From Pholiota molesta (lineage: Eukaryota; Basidiomycota; Agaricomycetes; Agaricales; Strophariaceae): a DNA stretch of 33,565 nucleotides. The notes under the pieces were generated by a model. It saw only the letters and a list, made by a program, of their open reading frames with translations. It was not told the origin of the DNA and searched no databases. The position numbers and the translations under genes are program-made. The stretch lies in assembly GCA_014925825.1 (NCBI GenBank), contig JACGCK010000364.1, forward strand, positions 1-33,565, written 5' to 3'. Of the stretch, positions 20,611 to 31,827 are shown in pieces. Positions within the stretch are counted from its first letter, which is position 1. Each line of letters opens with the position of its first letter.

Positions 20611-22023
20611 ATGCAGGAGAAGCAAGCTTTACACCACACGCCTGTCATTCCTTTCGATTTTACGGCCTATCTTGACAAATTTCTAGGAAATGGTCAATGG
20701 GAGGTCGAAACTCTACAAGGTGGTGCTGCGAACTTTATCGTCCGCGCGAGCCCACTCAAGGATACAACTGCGAACAACGGTGCAGACCACAAGACCCTGA
20801 AATCTCACATATTTACCTCAGATAACGACTCTGTTATCATGAAGCAAGCACCTCCGTTTTTGGCCAAATCTCCCGAGATTGCGTTCTCTCCTTACCGACA
20901 GGCATGTCATTCACTCGCGGCGATCACTAGTATCTAACGGGACGTGTTCGTATGTTTTTATAGACTATAGAAGCGCAAGCGCTCCGACTATTTCATCCTT
21001 CGCATATTAGCAACACGCAGACCGGTCTTGAGAATATATTACTCCGAAACCCTAGTATTCGCATCCCAAAGCTACTGCATCACGATGAATCTAACAACAT
21101 ACTCGTTCAAAGCGATCTTGGTTCGCTGCCTGATCTGCACAAGGTCCTTACTTCTCCAACGACTACCATTGCAATCGCTGCGGCACTCGGGAAAGTTATT
21201 GGTCAATTTCTTGCGGATTTGCACGATCCATCCATAGTTTTACCTGTGCATATGGAAATATTTCGCAACGAGATTGGCGAAAGCACAATGGAGGCTTGCA
21301 TTGGACAAGTTCGTACATTCCTACAGGACAGCGGTATTTCCGACTACAACTCGCTTGCGGGAACAGCACTCCACCATTGGAGAACCCGCGAAAAGACTGT
21401 GTTTGCTCAAGGAGATATCTGGTTTGGGACTCTCCTCGTGGATACTCAAACCTTGATTCGTACTCGAGGCGACGAAGTCCCTTCCTTAAATGTCGGGATT
21501 TGTGACTGGGAATGGGCAGGTCCTAATGATCCCGCTGCCGACATCGCTCAACTTGGTATGTAAGATAACTTCTAAATGTACTCTAACCTGACTCTAACCG
21601 TCTATAATAACCTTCGGCAACCAAAATTGTCTTTCGTAAACAGGGTGTTACATACATCTATTGTCTATTTGTCCTTTGACTTCACCAGTGAGGAATGAAG
21701 TCATATGTGCCTTTGCAGAGGCATTCTACGGTTCTTATTTCGCAGGCCTCAAGAAATATCCGGACTTGAATTTTTGGAGATCTCTCTTGATAATGCACGG
21801 TTGGGAAATGGTCAACGCTGCAGGATGGAGCACACGACAAGCTTTATGGTGTGCGTGCGAGGGTTCGGGCGTTAGGTGTGCACACATCAAGGACCTGGTC
21901 ACAGAAGGTGCCAATTTTCTGCGCGCAGCAAAACATACCTTCAACACTGTAGAGGAAATAATTCGCGCAATGAACCAAATTCCTTGGACAAAATATTTCC
22001 CTGTCGTTGATGGTATTCCATGA
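20611..22023 (+). CDS. APH-like (aminoglycoside phosphotransferase/kinase-fold) protein
   Basis: Exons 20611-20901, 20964-21555 and 21644-22023; 420 aa. It resembles APH-domain kinases close to 5-methylthioribose kinase-like proteins of fungi. The N-lobe shows WEVETLQGGAANFIVRA (glycine-rich) and DSVIMKQAPPFLAK with the probable ATP lysine. Then TIEAQALRLF, the hinge-side ILVQSDLGSLPDL, the catalytic-loop position VFAQGDIWFGTLLVD, and ICDWEWAGPNDPAADIAQL with the metal-binding DWEWA. The catalytic loop differs from the HGDxxxxN consensus: Q replaces H and T replaces N, while the Asp stays. The first intron (20902-20963) starts with GC rather than GT, needed to keep the frame. The first true ATG is 20611; upstream in-frame GTG is not used. 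Substrate unknown. Confidence 0.82.
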
Positions 22024-23598
22024 TTATTGAATATTTAGCGGCGGCGACAGGTCAGCGCTCATGCCTGGCTCCCGACGCCCCGGCTTATATTCTTTTCAAA
22101 GTTCATTTTACTTGTGACTTGCCCCACGCCAGCGAAATGAAGTACTTGGTTTTACTATTCTTTCTTATCTAGCGTTCGAATCGGAATATATAGTAGATAT
22201 GGTTTTATTACTTACTGGCTTTCTAATGACTGAAATAGAACTTACTCGTATTGAAGGTCAGACAATCAATGTAAATCATATACACATCGATGTAACAACT
22301 CTCAACAGCCAATGTACGTGTTTCTCTTGTGTTTTGCGTATTTATTGGTACAAGACAAGTTGGGCCAAGTTGGTAGATTGAACTACAGGAATTCTGATAC
22401 ATCTCTGATAGTAATGCTATCGCTCATGTTCTCACTTGTTTGATCCTTGGAGACTCGGTCCCTCGGATGATGCGGGTGGCCGCAAAGTTGGAAATATAAG
22501 TCCATATATCACTTTTCTCTGATTTTTACAAGTACAATTTTATACTCACCACATCTGCCATAGCGTTCCTCGAGCGTTCCCAAAGAATGACTGAGCGCCA
22601 TCCGCGGTCTCGGCGTCTGGTCGCAGACCCGGTTCACCGGATGCAGTGCTGCCGGGTACCAATGATTTGGGAGTCCCGTCACCGGGCCGACCGAATCTAC
22701 TGGCAACGCTCTCCCATGACCAAATTGCTTTCTTAATTCACCTTCATTTATCTGAGGTTCATCGACGTCTCTAGCTCAATGTTAATATCTGTGATTTCAA
22801 GGATTCGTGAAACACGTATGGCCTGAGGGCGTCCTTTCGTCGAGAAGAAAGTACTGCAAAATACGTTGATGCGGCCCAGACAGGCCCAGTCTCCAGACCT
22901 CCATACGTTCAAGTTCTGATGCTGGTGGGAACTATTCGCTTTCTTCGCCATTTCTCTTGTATAAACGTTTTTGGATGTAGATCTTATGGTGCGCCGCGCA
23001 AAACCCGTTCAACACAATTATCAGATACGGGTATTCTAACTGTCAACGGAGGAGCATTGTTGTTAGGTCCTTCCAACAATCATCCTCAGTATAATGGAAG
23101 TTGGGACACCTGAGAAAGGCTGAGATTCTAGCCTTTCCAAAGGCGACGCTTAGATACCAGCTTCTTTTTGGATTTTCTGCGTAAGTATGTTTTTGAACAC
23201 ATTCTCAAGGCATGCTGGCAGGCTTGGCTCTTGTGATTCATGATCATTGTTGGCAGAGCAACCTCAACCTTCGGTACTTTATCGGCCTCCTTTTACTGCT
23301 TGTTCAGGGCCATCTGGGAGCCCTGGTCCTCAAAATTTGGTTTTAAACGGACTCATGGCAACTACCTGCAAGATACTTCTCCTTGTTGTCTCCTTGTTTC
23401 CTTCGGTTTTGAGAACCTCTGGCTTGTGTCGTGGCTTGTGTCGTTGACGGCTTTTTCATTTTTGCCTCTTCAGTTTTCTTTCGACCAGGAGTCTTTTTCT
23501 AATCCTTTCATTCAAGGATCTTCTGCATCAGCCAAACTGCACTTTCTCTCTTGCTCTTACACTCCTTTGAAACGTTTCGCCCCCGCCATATATTCAAG
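22024..23598. other. Long intergenic region without a supported gene
   Basis: About 1.6 kb. Several 60-130 codon open frames on both strands lack splice logic, motifs or consistent codon use, and I assign none. A GC-rich patch lies near 22580-22690. A perfect 8-bp stem with 8-nt loop (GAAAGGCT ... AGCCTTTC) is at 23114-23137. The last few hundred bases serve as promoter of the secreted protein gene. Confidence 0.5.
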
Positions 23599-26209
23599 AT
23601 GTTTGCCAAGACAAATCTCCGTTTCTTAGCTTTTTGGGCTTTTTTGGTCACTTCAGAGCCAGTTCTCGGTCGTGAACAGTGGCTGGAGAGGGATGGACGG
23701 GCGGTCTACTTGTACCCCCGGCGTTTTGGTCAAGAACAACCAGCAGTCCTTACGCAGCTTCGTGCCGCATGTGGAGGTGGTATTTGCGATACATTGGCGG
23801 GCCAAGCCGTTACACCTCTTCTTGCAGCACAACCTGAATGCTCGCAGCAAGATATGGCCGATGCCATTATCGGTATGACATTATCAGATACGTCTATGAT
23901 TTTGTTTAACTGTTGTGCTATAGATGCCAGTACGCAGTTTGACGCTGCTACCGCGGCACTCATGGTTGCTGCTGCCGTTGAATATCGTCAGGCTGAGAAG
24001 AATACGCCTCCAGTAAGTTATGTTTTGGTTGGGATTTTTAAATATAACGTAACTGTCTTTCGCATTAGGATTTCACTACTAACCCCCCGAGTTTACGAAA
24101 CTCTGTCTTCTGCCAAAAGGCTCCGAAAAACTCTCAACTCAACGGTTTAGTTCAGGCCCAGGATCCTGCCAATGATCCTAATTTATTCTTCGACCCCGCA
24201 ACGGGTGCAACCGTCCGCAAAGGCACCCAAGCAAATACTTCGCCTTTTGGTGGTGTCGCGGCACAGTGAGTACCTCATCATCAATTGGGCCAGTAAAAAC
24301 TGATAATCTTTGCTTCCAAGACCAGCCTCATCTGCAGCTGCTAGCATTGCTACCGCATCTTCCAGCGGAGCCGCTCTCATTGCAGCCCCCACTGCAGCCG
24401 CTTCCGATTGTGCTGTATGTCGTCTTTAATTGACTGGTACTCCAGGGTATCACTAATTTATGCAATCAGACCGCAGTAACTGTGACTGTAACTGGGACCC
24501 TTACAGTTACCCCTACGGATGCAGTTACTGTCGTTGTTGGGGATGCGACGACTTCTGTCGCAGCCGGGACTACGACCTCTGCTGCTGCTTCTGCCACCTC
24601 GACAGCCAGCAGTGAGGGTACCGCTGACTTTGGTTCCTGCACTGTTCCTGAGATTGAGTTCGGTGTTGGCTTCGATAATCGCAAAGAAACTAGCTTCCAG
24701 CCAGCTGATAAACGTAAGTTCTTTCGAGTGTTTTTATCAGTTTTGCGCCTGAGGTTGATCCCAAGTCTTAGAATCTTTTAATCACGGTTCCGCACAGAAC
24801 ATTGACATCATTACTCGTAAGTCAAAATTCATATTCCCCGAAATAAACTGCTTATCACCTATCGACAGAATTTATCTGCGATACTTTGACTAACAGCTGC
24901 AACGCTAACCAAGCCGCAAAAACTCTTTGTGCATCGGCCCAACAAGCTGCTGATGCTGCCCCACCCAAGACTGGTGCTCAGGCGGATGCTTTCAATGCTG
25001 TCTTCGGAATTACGACTGTAAGCAATTTTTAGCGCCCTCCACTTCACTGTTGAACATGTGTATTCTTTAGAACTTCACAGCCGTTGCTCCCATTGATGAC
25101 CAAGGAAACCCAGTGATTGGAACAGGCGCAACCACAACCGCGGCACCCGCTGCCACCGAAGTCGCTACTAAAGTTGCTACAGCCTCTTCTACTCCTGCAC
25201 CAACTACTGCGGCTGCTACTGCTACTGCTACTGGCGGCAATTCTGCATTCGGGAACTTTGGAAAATGTTCCGTCCCCCAGATTGAATTCGGTGCTGGCTT
25301 CGACGGCAGGAAAGAAACTAGCTTCCAACCAGTTGATCAAAGTATGACAGTTTTATTTCTCTGTTTCCTTGACTGATTTTTTCCCCCAGCTTCTTTCAGT
25401 CATGGATCTGCCCAAAACATTAATATCATTACTCGTATGTCAATGCTTCCACCCTCCTGAACTAATTATTGAAGAATTCCGTAGAATTTATCTGTGATAC
25501 CTTGGTAAATTCATGTGGCGCCGATCAGACTGCCCAAAACACATGCGCTACAGCAGAAGCTGCTGCCTCGGCTGCCGCGACAGGAACTGGCGCTCAAGCG
25601 GATGCTTTCAACAAAGCCTTTGGGATTTCCACTGTGAGCAACGATTACCATGAGCTGCCCAAATAGATGCCTAATGGTCTCACTAGAACTTCGTTTCGGT
25701 CACCGAGCTTGATAACCAGGGCAGAGTTGTCGGCGCTGCCTCTTCGACTGTGAGCATCTTGTTTGACGGAGATCACAGAAGCTGATATTACATACCGTAG
25801 CAGGATGCTGCCTCCGTTCCCGCTTCTACTGCTACTGTTCCAGCCACCAACAACGTAAGCGTTAACAAAGCTAATACGGTGGTGACCGCGCCTGCGGCAT
25901 CAGCTGCAAATCTTCAAACTTTTACTGGCGCTCTTGGAGGAGTCACTGCTCCAGCTGTGACTTCTTCCGGCAACGGACAATTCCAAGTGGAAGGCAATTC
26001 TTCGTTCAATAACCAGAAAAGTGCAATTGGGCGCTCTTGGTAAGCCAAATTTGTTTCTGTCTTCTGAATGAATTATTGATGTTTTGCTCTGCAGTGACGT
26101 CCAAAATAATCAGTGCGCTAACGCAGCGAACGCTTCAGGCAATAAGAATGGGTTCACAGTTGCCGCTTGTAATGCACAACAGTCGCAATGCACAGCTGGG
26201 GCGAACTAA
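23599..26209 (+). CDS. Secreted modular protein with two copies of a cysteine-containing domain
   Basis: Thirteen exons (23599-23872, 23924-24012, 24069-24265, 24321-24414, 24470-24713, 24772-24816, 24869-25017, 25071-25341, 25390-25434, 25485-25633, 25687-25749, 25804-26039, 26095-26209) give 656 aa, all phases consistent. A signal peptide of about 24 residues ends PVLG. An N-terminal Cys-containing part (RAACGGGICDTLAGQAV) and an AQDPANDPNLFFDPATG segment follow. Two domains of about 93 residues (about 272-364 and 427-519) share FGSCTVPEIEFG/FGKCSVPQIEFG, RKETSFQP, HGSAQNI(D/N)IITQFICDTL, TGAQADAFN and FGI(T/S)T. A third, shorter degenerate copy ends the protein (SSFNNQKSAIG, CTAGAN). Linkers are Thr/Ser/Ala/Val-rich, likely O-glycosylated. 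No membrane anchor. Conserved-looking in mushrooms but function unknown to me. Confidence 0.85.
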
Positions 26210-26967
26210 ATCATTTTCTAATCTTGATACTCGTCCATTTATTAGATCATTTTGCCTGTTTAACGTTTAACGTTCATCATTGTAGCCATACATAGAGCCC
26301 TTCGCTTCTCACTGTAATTATTTCCTGGACAATATATGGTGCATTCGACCTTTGAAAAAAAACAAAGTGTGCCCGTTTTCCTGTGGAATGTCTCAGTAAA
26401 AGCCCTGTTGATCATTTGTTGAATAATTAGCCCTGGCTATCTAATAGCATTTGAAGTTGGTGAGTCGCGGCAGTGGATGAGCGCACTTGGAGCGCACTGC
26501 GGAACGAACTCAGCAAGAACGCAGTTCCGGACACCCATCGACCAAATATTCTCACGCGGAGCCCGTCTTTCGTACCTTTGACGACTCTACTTACCATCTT
26601 ATGTTCTATGTTCTAGCGCTCTTCAAGTGTCACATCCAACTGGATAGCCTTATTTATGCTTAACAGCCAACGCGCTGCCTGAGTGCCGGCATGGCTCTAG
26701 CTACTGTATATCTGTCGAAATGGCTTCACAGCTAAAGGACGCAATCTGGACGCAATTATAGATTGATAACTTATCAATCTCATGACGCCACCCAAGTCAG
26801 AAATGGTGCACTTACTCTGGGATTTTTGTCAGCCTCTTACATTGCAGTGATGTTCCACCAGACTATCTTCTTGAAATCAGAGGAGAGGGCGCTTTCCAAG
26901 CTTGTTTCAAGTTCCTTCCCTTGGTCAACTCTTGGTTCTCCTTCGATTTTGCCCTAGACTCAGAGAG
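26210..26967. other. Intergenic spacer, promoter of the amino-acid permease
   Basis: About 760 bp with no supported gene. It contains the 3' end of the secreted-protein gene and upstream sequence of the permease. The open reading upstream of 26968 has no in-frame ATG, so the permease is taken to start at 26968. Confidence 0.5.
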
Positions 26968-29421
26968 ATGCTCTTTCTTACTGCAAAGCACAAACCCTCA
27001 AGCTCAGCTATTCTATCTGTCGATTCAGAGCATTTACCACAGGCATCAAATGACACAGGTCCATCGAATCTAGCACCTGACGAAAGAGTAATGTTGGTTC
27101 TCTCGGTCTTCAATCCGACCAATCTAAACTTTGCAATTCATTGGTAGGTCGGTCTTCTTGGAAGAGAAGTGACACTGTTGTCTGCTGTAATGCTCAATGT
27201 TGGCCAAATTACAGGGTAAATATATCTACTAAATAGGGTTACAGTGGTTTCTCCTTTTCTGTTCTTACTTACCTCACCTTTCTTTTCTTTCCAAGGTCTG
27301 GAATTTATGCAGTTCCTGGAGCCATCCTAAGCTCAGTGGGCTCCGTAGGGTTGCTATTGGTCTTTTGGATTGTATCGCCCCTTTTTGCTTTTGGTAAGCA
27401 ACGAGAATCTCGGCTACTTGCTTGTAATTGATGAAAACCCTCTATCATTAGGTGGTCTCTCTTTTTACGCAGAATATGCCTCTCTGTTTCCTCATAGGTC
27501 TGGGGCAGAGGTTGTATACCTAGAGCAAGCATACCCGCGTCCTCGACTTCTTGTGTCCATTTCATTCGCGGCGACGATAATATTAACTTCGTTGGTGTCC
27601 TTGTAATGTTGCCTCTTTGCTTCGATGGCTCACATGGAGAGAACAGGTTCAATGCTTCAAATTCCATAGTTTTTGCACAATATTTTCTTTCTGCATTTGC
27701 AATTCCCATTACACCCCATAGTCAAACAGTTGTCGCCTTGTCCGTGGCATTTACTACTGCTTCTGGTAAGGCATAAGTTGATGACAAAAGGAAGGCTCGT
27801 TAACATGTACATGTGCCATGCAGCTGTCGCTCTTTCCACAAAATGGGCTCTCCGGGCTGTCAATTTCTTCAGCAGTGTCAAGATCGTTGTTCTTGTTTTG
27901 TATGTTCCATATGCCGTGCGCCGACTACCCACTGATCCAAACCCTACCAGCATGGTTCTTACCGGTTTTGCGGTGCTTAGTGGACTGACAAGCATAGAAA
28001 CCCTTATGCAAACTTCAAAAATCCATTCGAAGGTAGTTCATTCAATGGAAATGCATTGGCGATGGCATTGGTAAGCCCAACTCCTGTTTTGAATCTTTTC
28101 CATTGCTGATGTGCTAAACTACGTGATAGCTGAAATCGAACCATGCATTCATCGGATGGGCTAACTCGTTCAGCGTCATAGGCGAAGTAAGAAGCAAAAA
28201 TCCAGCCCGAACTGTTCGCAAAGCTGGGGCAATTTCCCTGGCCCTGGTGTCCGTCCTTTTTTTGTTTATAAATGTAGCATATATTGCTGCGGTTCCTCGA
28301 GATGTAATTGGAAGTTCTGGGCAACTTATCGCAGTGTTATTCTTCCAACGCGTCTTTGGGCCGGCGGGTGCTAAAGTGTTTCCTCTCCTCGTCGCGTTCA
28401 GCTGTTTTGGAAACATTGTAAGTAGGAATTGATATTGGGTCTGCGTAATGGCTGACTCTTTTTTGTAGATCGCAGTGGTAAGGATTTATCTCCCAAAGCA
28501 ATTATATGCAGCCTGAATGAGATATGGTTTTGATTCTTTCAAAAATCAGAATTTAGGACAGGTAAATGATGATAATTATGCATGTAAATCTACTTTCTGC
28601 TGACACCGATCAGGCCCGCATACTTCGTGAGGTAGCTAGACAAGGATTACTACCATACCCATCCTTCTTCTCCTCGATCAAACCGTTTGGGACACCTCTC
28701 GGCCCAGTTACTCTGCGTACTTTCTTTACATTTGTGGTTATACTCGCAATCCCAGCAAAGGATGCTTTCAACTTCATCATAGACTTGACGTCCTATCCAC
28801 ACCTTGTAAGCCTGCATCAATTCTGGAATTCTCAGTCATTCACTGCTTCTTAGGTTTTCCAATGTGCATTGGCATCCGGAGTCTGGGTTCTACGTAGAAG
28901 AAGGCAACAAGCGAATTTACCACCTGCACCTTTAAAGGCGAAAAATATCGTCGTCGCTCTTTATCTTACCATCTGCATTCTGCTTCTTGTGCTACCATGG
29001 TATGTCTTCTAAATTTATGATTTGTTGTCCTCACATTTTCGTTCAAGGGTTCCTCCAGAGCCAGGCCACGCAGACGTGTCCTTCTGGTATGCAACGTGAG
29101 TCATGATTTTTTTTGACGTGATCAAATTAGGTCAGGTCTTGATCATGCTCGCATCATTTCTAGATACTGCGTCGCTGGAATATGCCTTCTTTTGGTTAGT
29201 GCTAAGCTCACTTTTAAAATAATTTAATCCAATTGTTTTATCAGTGCTGTGGTATATATTACTGGCTTTGGATTGTCGTTTTACCAAAGCGTGGTGGGTA
29301 TGAAATCGTTGAAGAGATAGAAGAATCATCCGACGGAGCAAGAAATACCAAACTTACAAGGAGATACCATAAATCTTCCATAGATGAAGGAGAACAACAG
29401 CCACTCTTGGAGGCTACATAA
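26968..29421 (+). CDS. Amino-acid permease, APC superfamily (LAT/Mup1-like), one apparent frame break
   Basis: Fifteen exons: 26968-27087, 27148-27215, 27296-27393, 27452-27590, 27647-27765, 27824-27899, 27951-28070, 28130-28417, 28469-28477, 28550-28561, 28614-28805, 28854-28999, 29048-29095, 29164-29194, 29245-29421; about 547 aa, 12 spans. Motifs: VGLLGREVTLLSAVMLNVGQ with ITGSGIYAVPGAILSSVGSV (unwound first helix), GGLSFYAEYASLFPHRSGAE, VVYLEQAYPRP, ALLKSNHAFIGWANSF, VIGEVRSKNPARTVRKA, NVAYIAAVPRDVI, GQARILREVARQGLLP and DLTSYPHLVFQCALASGVW. The family includes yeast Mup1 methionine permease. Exons 9 and 10 are 9 and 12 nt and complete FGNIIAVNLGQ. In exon 7 the frame shifts between TGFAVLSG and DKHRNPYANFKNPFEG; one base seems missing near 27984. 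The in-frame TAG at 27145 lies in intron 1. Confidence 0.85.
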
Positions 29422-29702
29422 TTTTTATTACCTCGTTATGACTGGAACCGTACCTACCTTTTGACTATAACTTCCTACCGATCCTTCCAATTACTGTACT
29501 TTACAACTTGTAAGCATCGCCTGCGTAGATCGAAGCTAGATAATTCTATGCTAGATATATACTTAGAAAAAGAAAAAGAAAATAGAGAGCAAGTCAGAGT
29601 GGGGTGATTGTGATGCCATAGGAATACAATATTAATGGTATATGCAGCCAATACAAGGAGAAAAACTGTCCTGTTGGATTGCTATGTTGTCATAAGGATT
29701 GC

Positions 29703-31581
29703 CTAATCAGGCTTTGATATTTTTGATATTGAGGCAGCAAGTGCTTCTTGGCGCTCTTTCTCCCATCTATCAAGTTCTTTTCTAAGGCTGTTGATGCGCA
29801 TTTCGTGCATGGGATGAGAATCGCCCATGATCCTTCTCGCGACATTCACTGTCTTGGAGTCCGGAGTTTCCGTTTGAGCATGCTTGGCACATTCGAGTGT
29901 TGCATCGGCTCTGTCTTCCCAGAACTTTACAGCGTCTCTGGCATCAAAGCCAGCGTGTGCAAGAAGCCTAAGGAAACACTGTAAGCTATAAAGCACAATA
30001 CAAAGTACATGTATCCCTTACCTTGCAGATACGACGTCTGCTTCGATTTCTTGGGTCATGCTGGTACACCCTTCTGAGATCTTGACAAGTTCACCAGAGC
30101 CAACTTTGCCTAGCTGCGCCACGGCGTCGTTCACAAACGGCCCAAACAACATGGTGACGGGGAAGATCAGCACCCGGATAACGTCAGCGAACAGCGAAAG
30201 AGCACCGGGTACGATAACAGTGACGGACGACAGACTTTCCAGATGGTGCGCGAGAACCAGATGCGCCATCTCGTGAGCTAGCAGAATCGCTAGCTCAGCG
30301 GTTTGGTCGGGAGTGGGAGCGGGTTGCGGAGGTGGTGGAAATACGGCACCGAAGAGGCGGTTCCACAGTGTCGTCTGAGCTGGCTCTGGCGTTACATATT
30401 GTATCGGCATCTTTGCGAAAATGTCGTCCAAGAATCCGCTGTATACGACGATACCGCTGCCTCCATTTGGGCCGAAGCCGTAGGAGAACGCATTCGATGC
30501 TTCTGGTTTGTCAATCAATAATAGGGAATAAGGGGCACCAGCCACTGGACGAGGAGCCAATGGTGGGTGTGCGCCTTCTGACATTTTACTGCACAACCAG
30601 TGCAGATACTCTGAGGCCCTGGGCGAGGACGCAGGGGATGTGACGCAGGCGGTGGCAGCGGATTGCAGTCTGGTCCGCGTTCTGTCCAATTTGGGCACAA
30701 TTCAGGCTCCTGCGCGAGCACAGGGATGGTCGCCTCCAACTTGCGCAGCGTGGCCTGCACCCACTGATAGCGCCAATCGGACGTGGGATGACCTTGGGCG
30801 AGCCCTCTTCCGCGAGAATGTCGCCGACTGCGCGATACCAGCCTGGGCCTGCCAGGCGCGCAGCAATCTCGTCCTCTTCTTCTGGGGAAAGTAGAATCAT
30901 GCGCAGTCTATGGTTGCAGTACGTTAGCTATCTGGATGACGTACTGCACTTTGATGGACGGCAGAGGGGCGACATACCTGCCCGTCAAGGGTGTGTTCTC
31001 CAAGCTCGCTACGATTGTGGCCCAGAACAACGCAACGGGGACGAGAATCATCAGCGTCAGCAGCCTCGTCCGCGAGCGTATACGGTTTAGATGTTTCTGC
31101 CTGCGTTCGTCCATGTCCGGGATGCCGTGAATGGCGGCGTACTTGATAATGTTCTGCGACTTTATATTTTTCCATAGCAGGATGGGAAAGAAGGTCATAA
31201 CGATGCGACTGGCCATACGGGCGAGCTCAAACCCTGTCGACGCCTGAACTAGACATTGTTAACATAAACCCCAAAAAAACATATTGGGCGCTTGCGTACC
31301 TTGAGAAAACTAGCTAGCACAACTATTATTGGGCCCCCAGAATTTGGGGGTGTCGAATGAAAGGCAGAAGAGAGCGATGGGTGCCATTGAGGCGATAATT
31401 GTCTTGACGAAGGGACAGAACTGCGGTGCTCGAGCTTGAATGGGTATGTTATCTGTGGAGGTGTCTGTATTCGATTTACCCCCGATAGTAAGCTTGAATG
31501 GCGACGGCTGAGAAGCAGCACGACGCGACCTTCAAGTCGTATGGAAGATTTCGGCAGAGTGTGTACTATGCTGTGGATCAT
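29703..31581 (-). CDS. Mitochondrial M48 metalloprotease (Oma1-like), two apparent frame breaks
   Basis: Exons (minus) 31581-31300, 31243-30978, 30907-30022, 29967-29703; about 566 aa if the breaks are assembly errors. Exon 1 is an Arg/Ser-rich presequence. Exon 2 has a hydrophobic segment (LLTLMILVPVALFWATIVAS). Exon 3 carries EEEDEIAARLAGPGWYRAVG, WRYQWVQATLRKLEATIPVL, HPPLAPRP, PYSLLLIDKPEASNAFSYGF and the zinc motif LAHEMAHLVLAHH (HExxH), with the third ligand in MTQEIEADVVSARLL. Exon 4 ends HPMHEMRINSLRKEL. Oma1 is an inner-membrane protease that acts in mitochondrial quality control. Exon 3 needs two extra bases to keep phase with exon 4; the frame changes at the G runs (plus strand) 30785-30787 and 30621-30623. 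The assignment to Oma1 rather than another M48 member is probable, not certain. Confidence 0.82.
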
Positions 31582-31827
31582 AGTTCATGATAGAACATAA
31601 GGAAGATGGAATTCTGAGTATTTGTTCAAGAGGATCTGTGCGCAAGCTTCTTGGCACGTGGGACCACTAATTGCAGAGCCGACACGAGTCACTAGTCACT
31701 CAGGCTGGATAAAACGGAGCCGCTGATACAGTGATAGCAATCATCGAAGTATTCTTGGAAGTAGTTGATGTATATAAGCAATGCAGTGTATATAATTATC
31801 GTAAATGTTGTACTGCGCAAGATATAT

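Noticed and set aside
22024..23598. Several 60-130 codon open frames in the long gap
   Set aside because: No family motif, no consistent splice structure; comparable frames occur by chance at this length.
27088..27147. In-frame stop TAG at 27145 read as a nonsense mutation in the permease
   Set aside because: A GT..AG intron of 60 nt (27088-27147) removes it and joins PDER to VGLLGREV as expected for the family.
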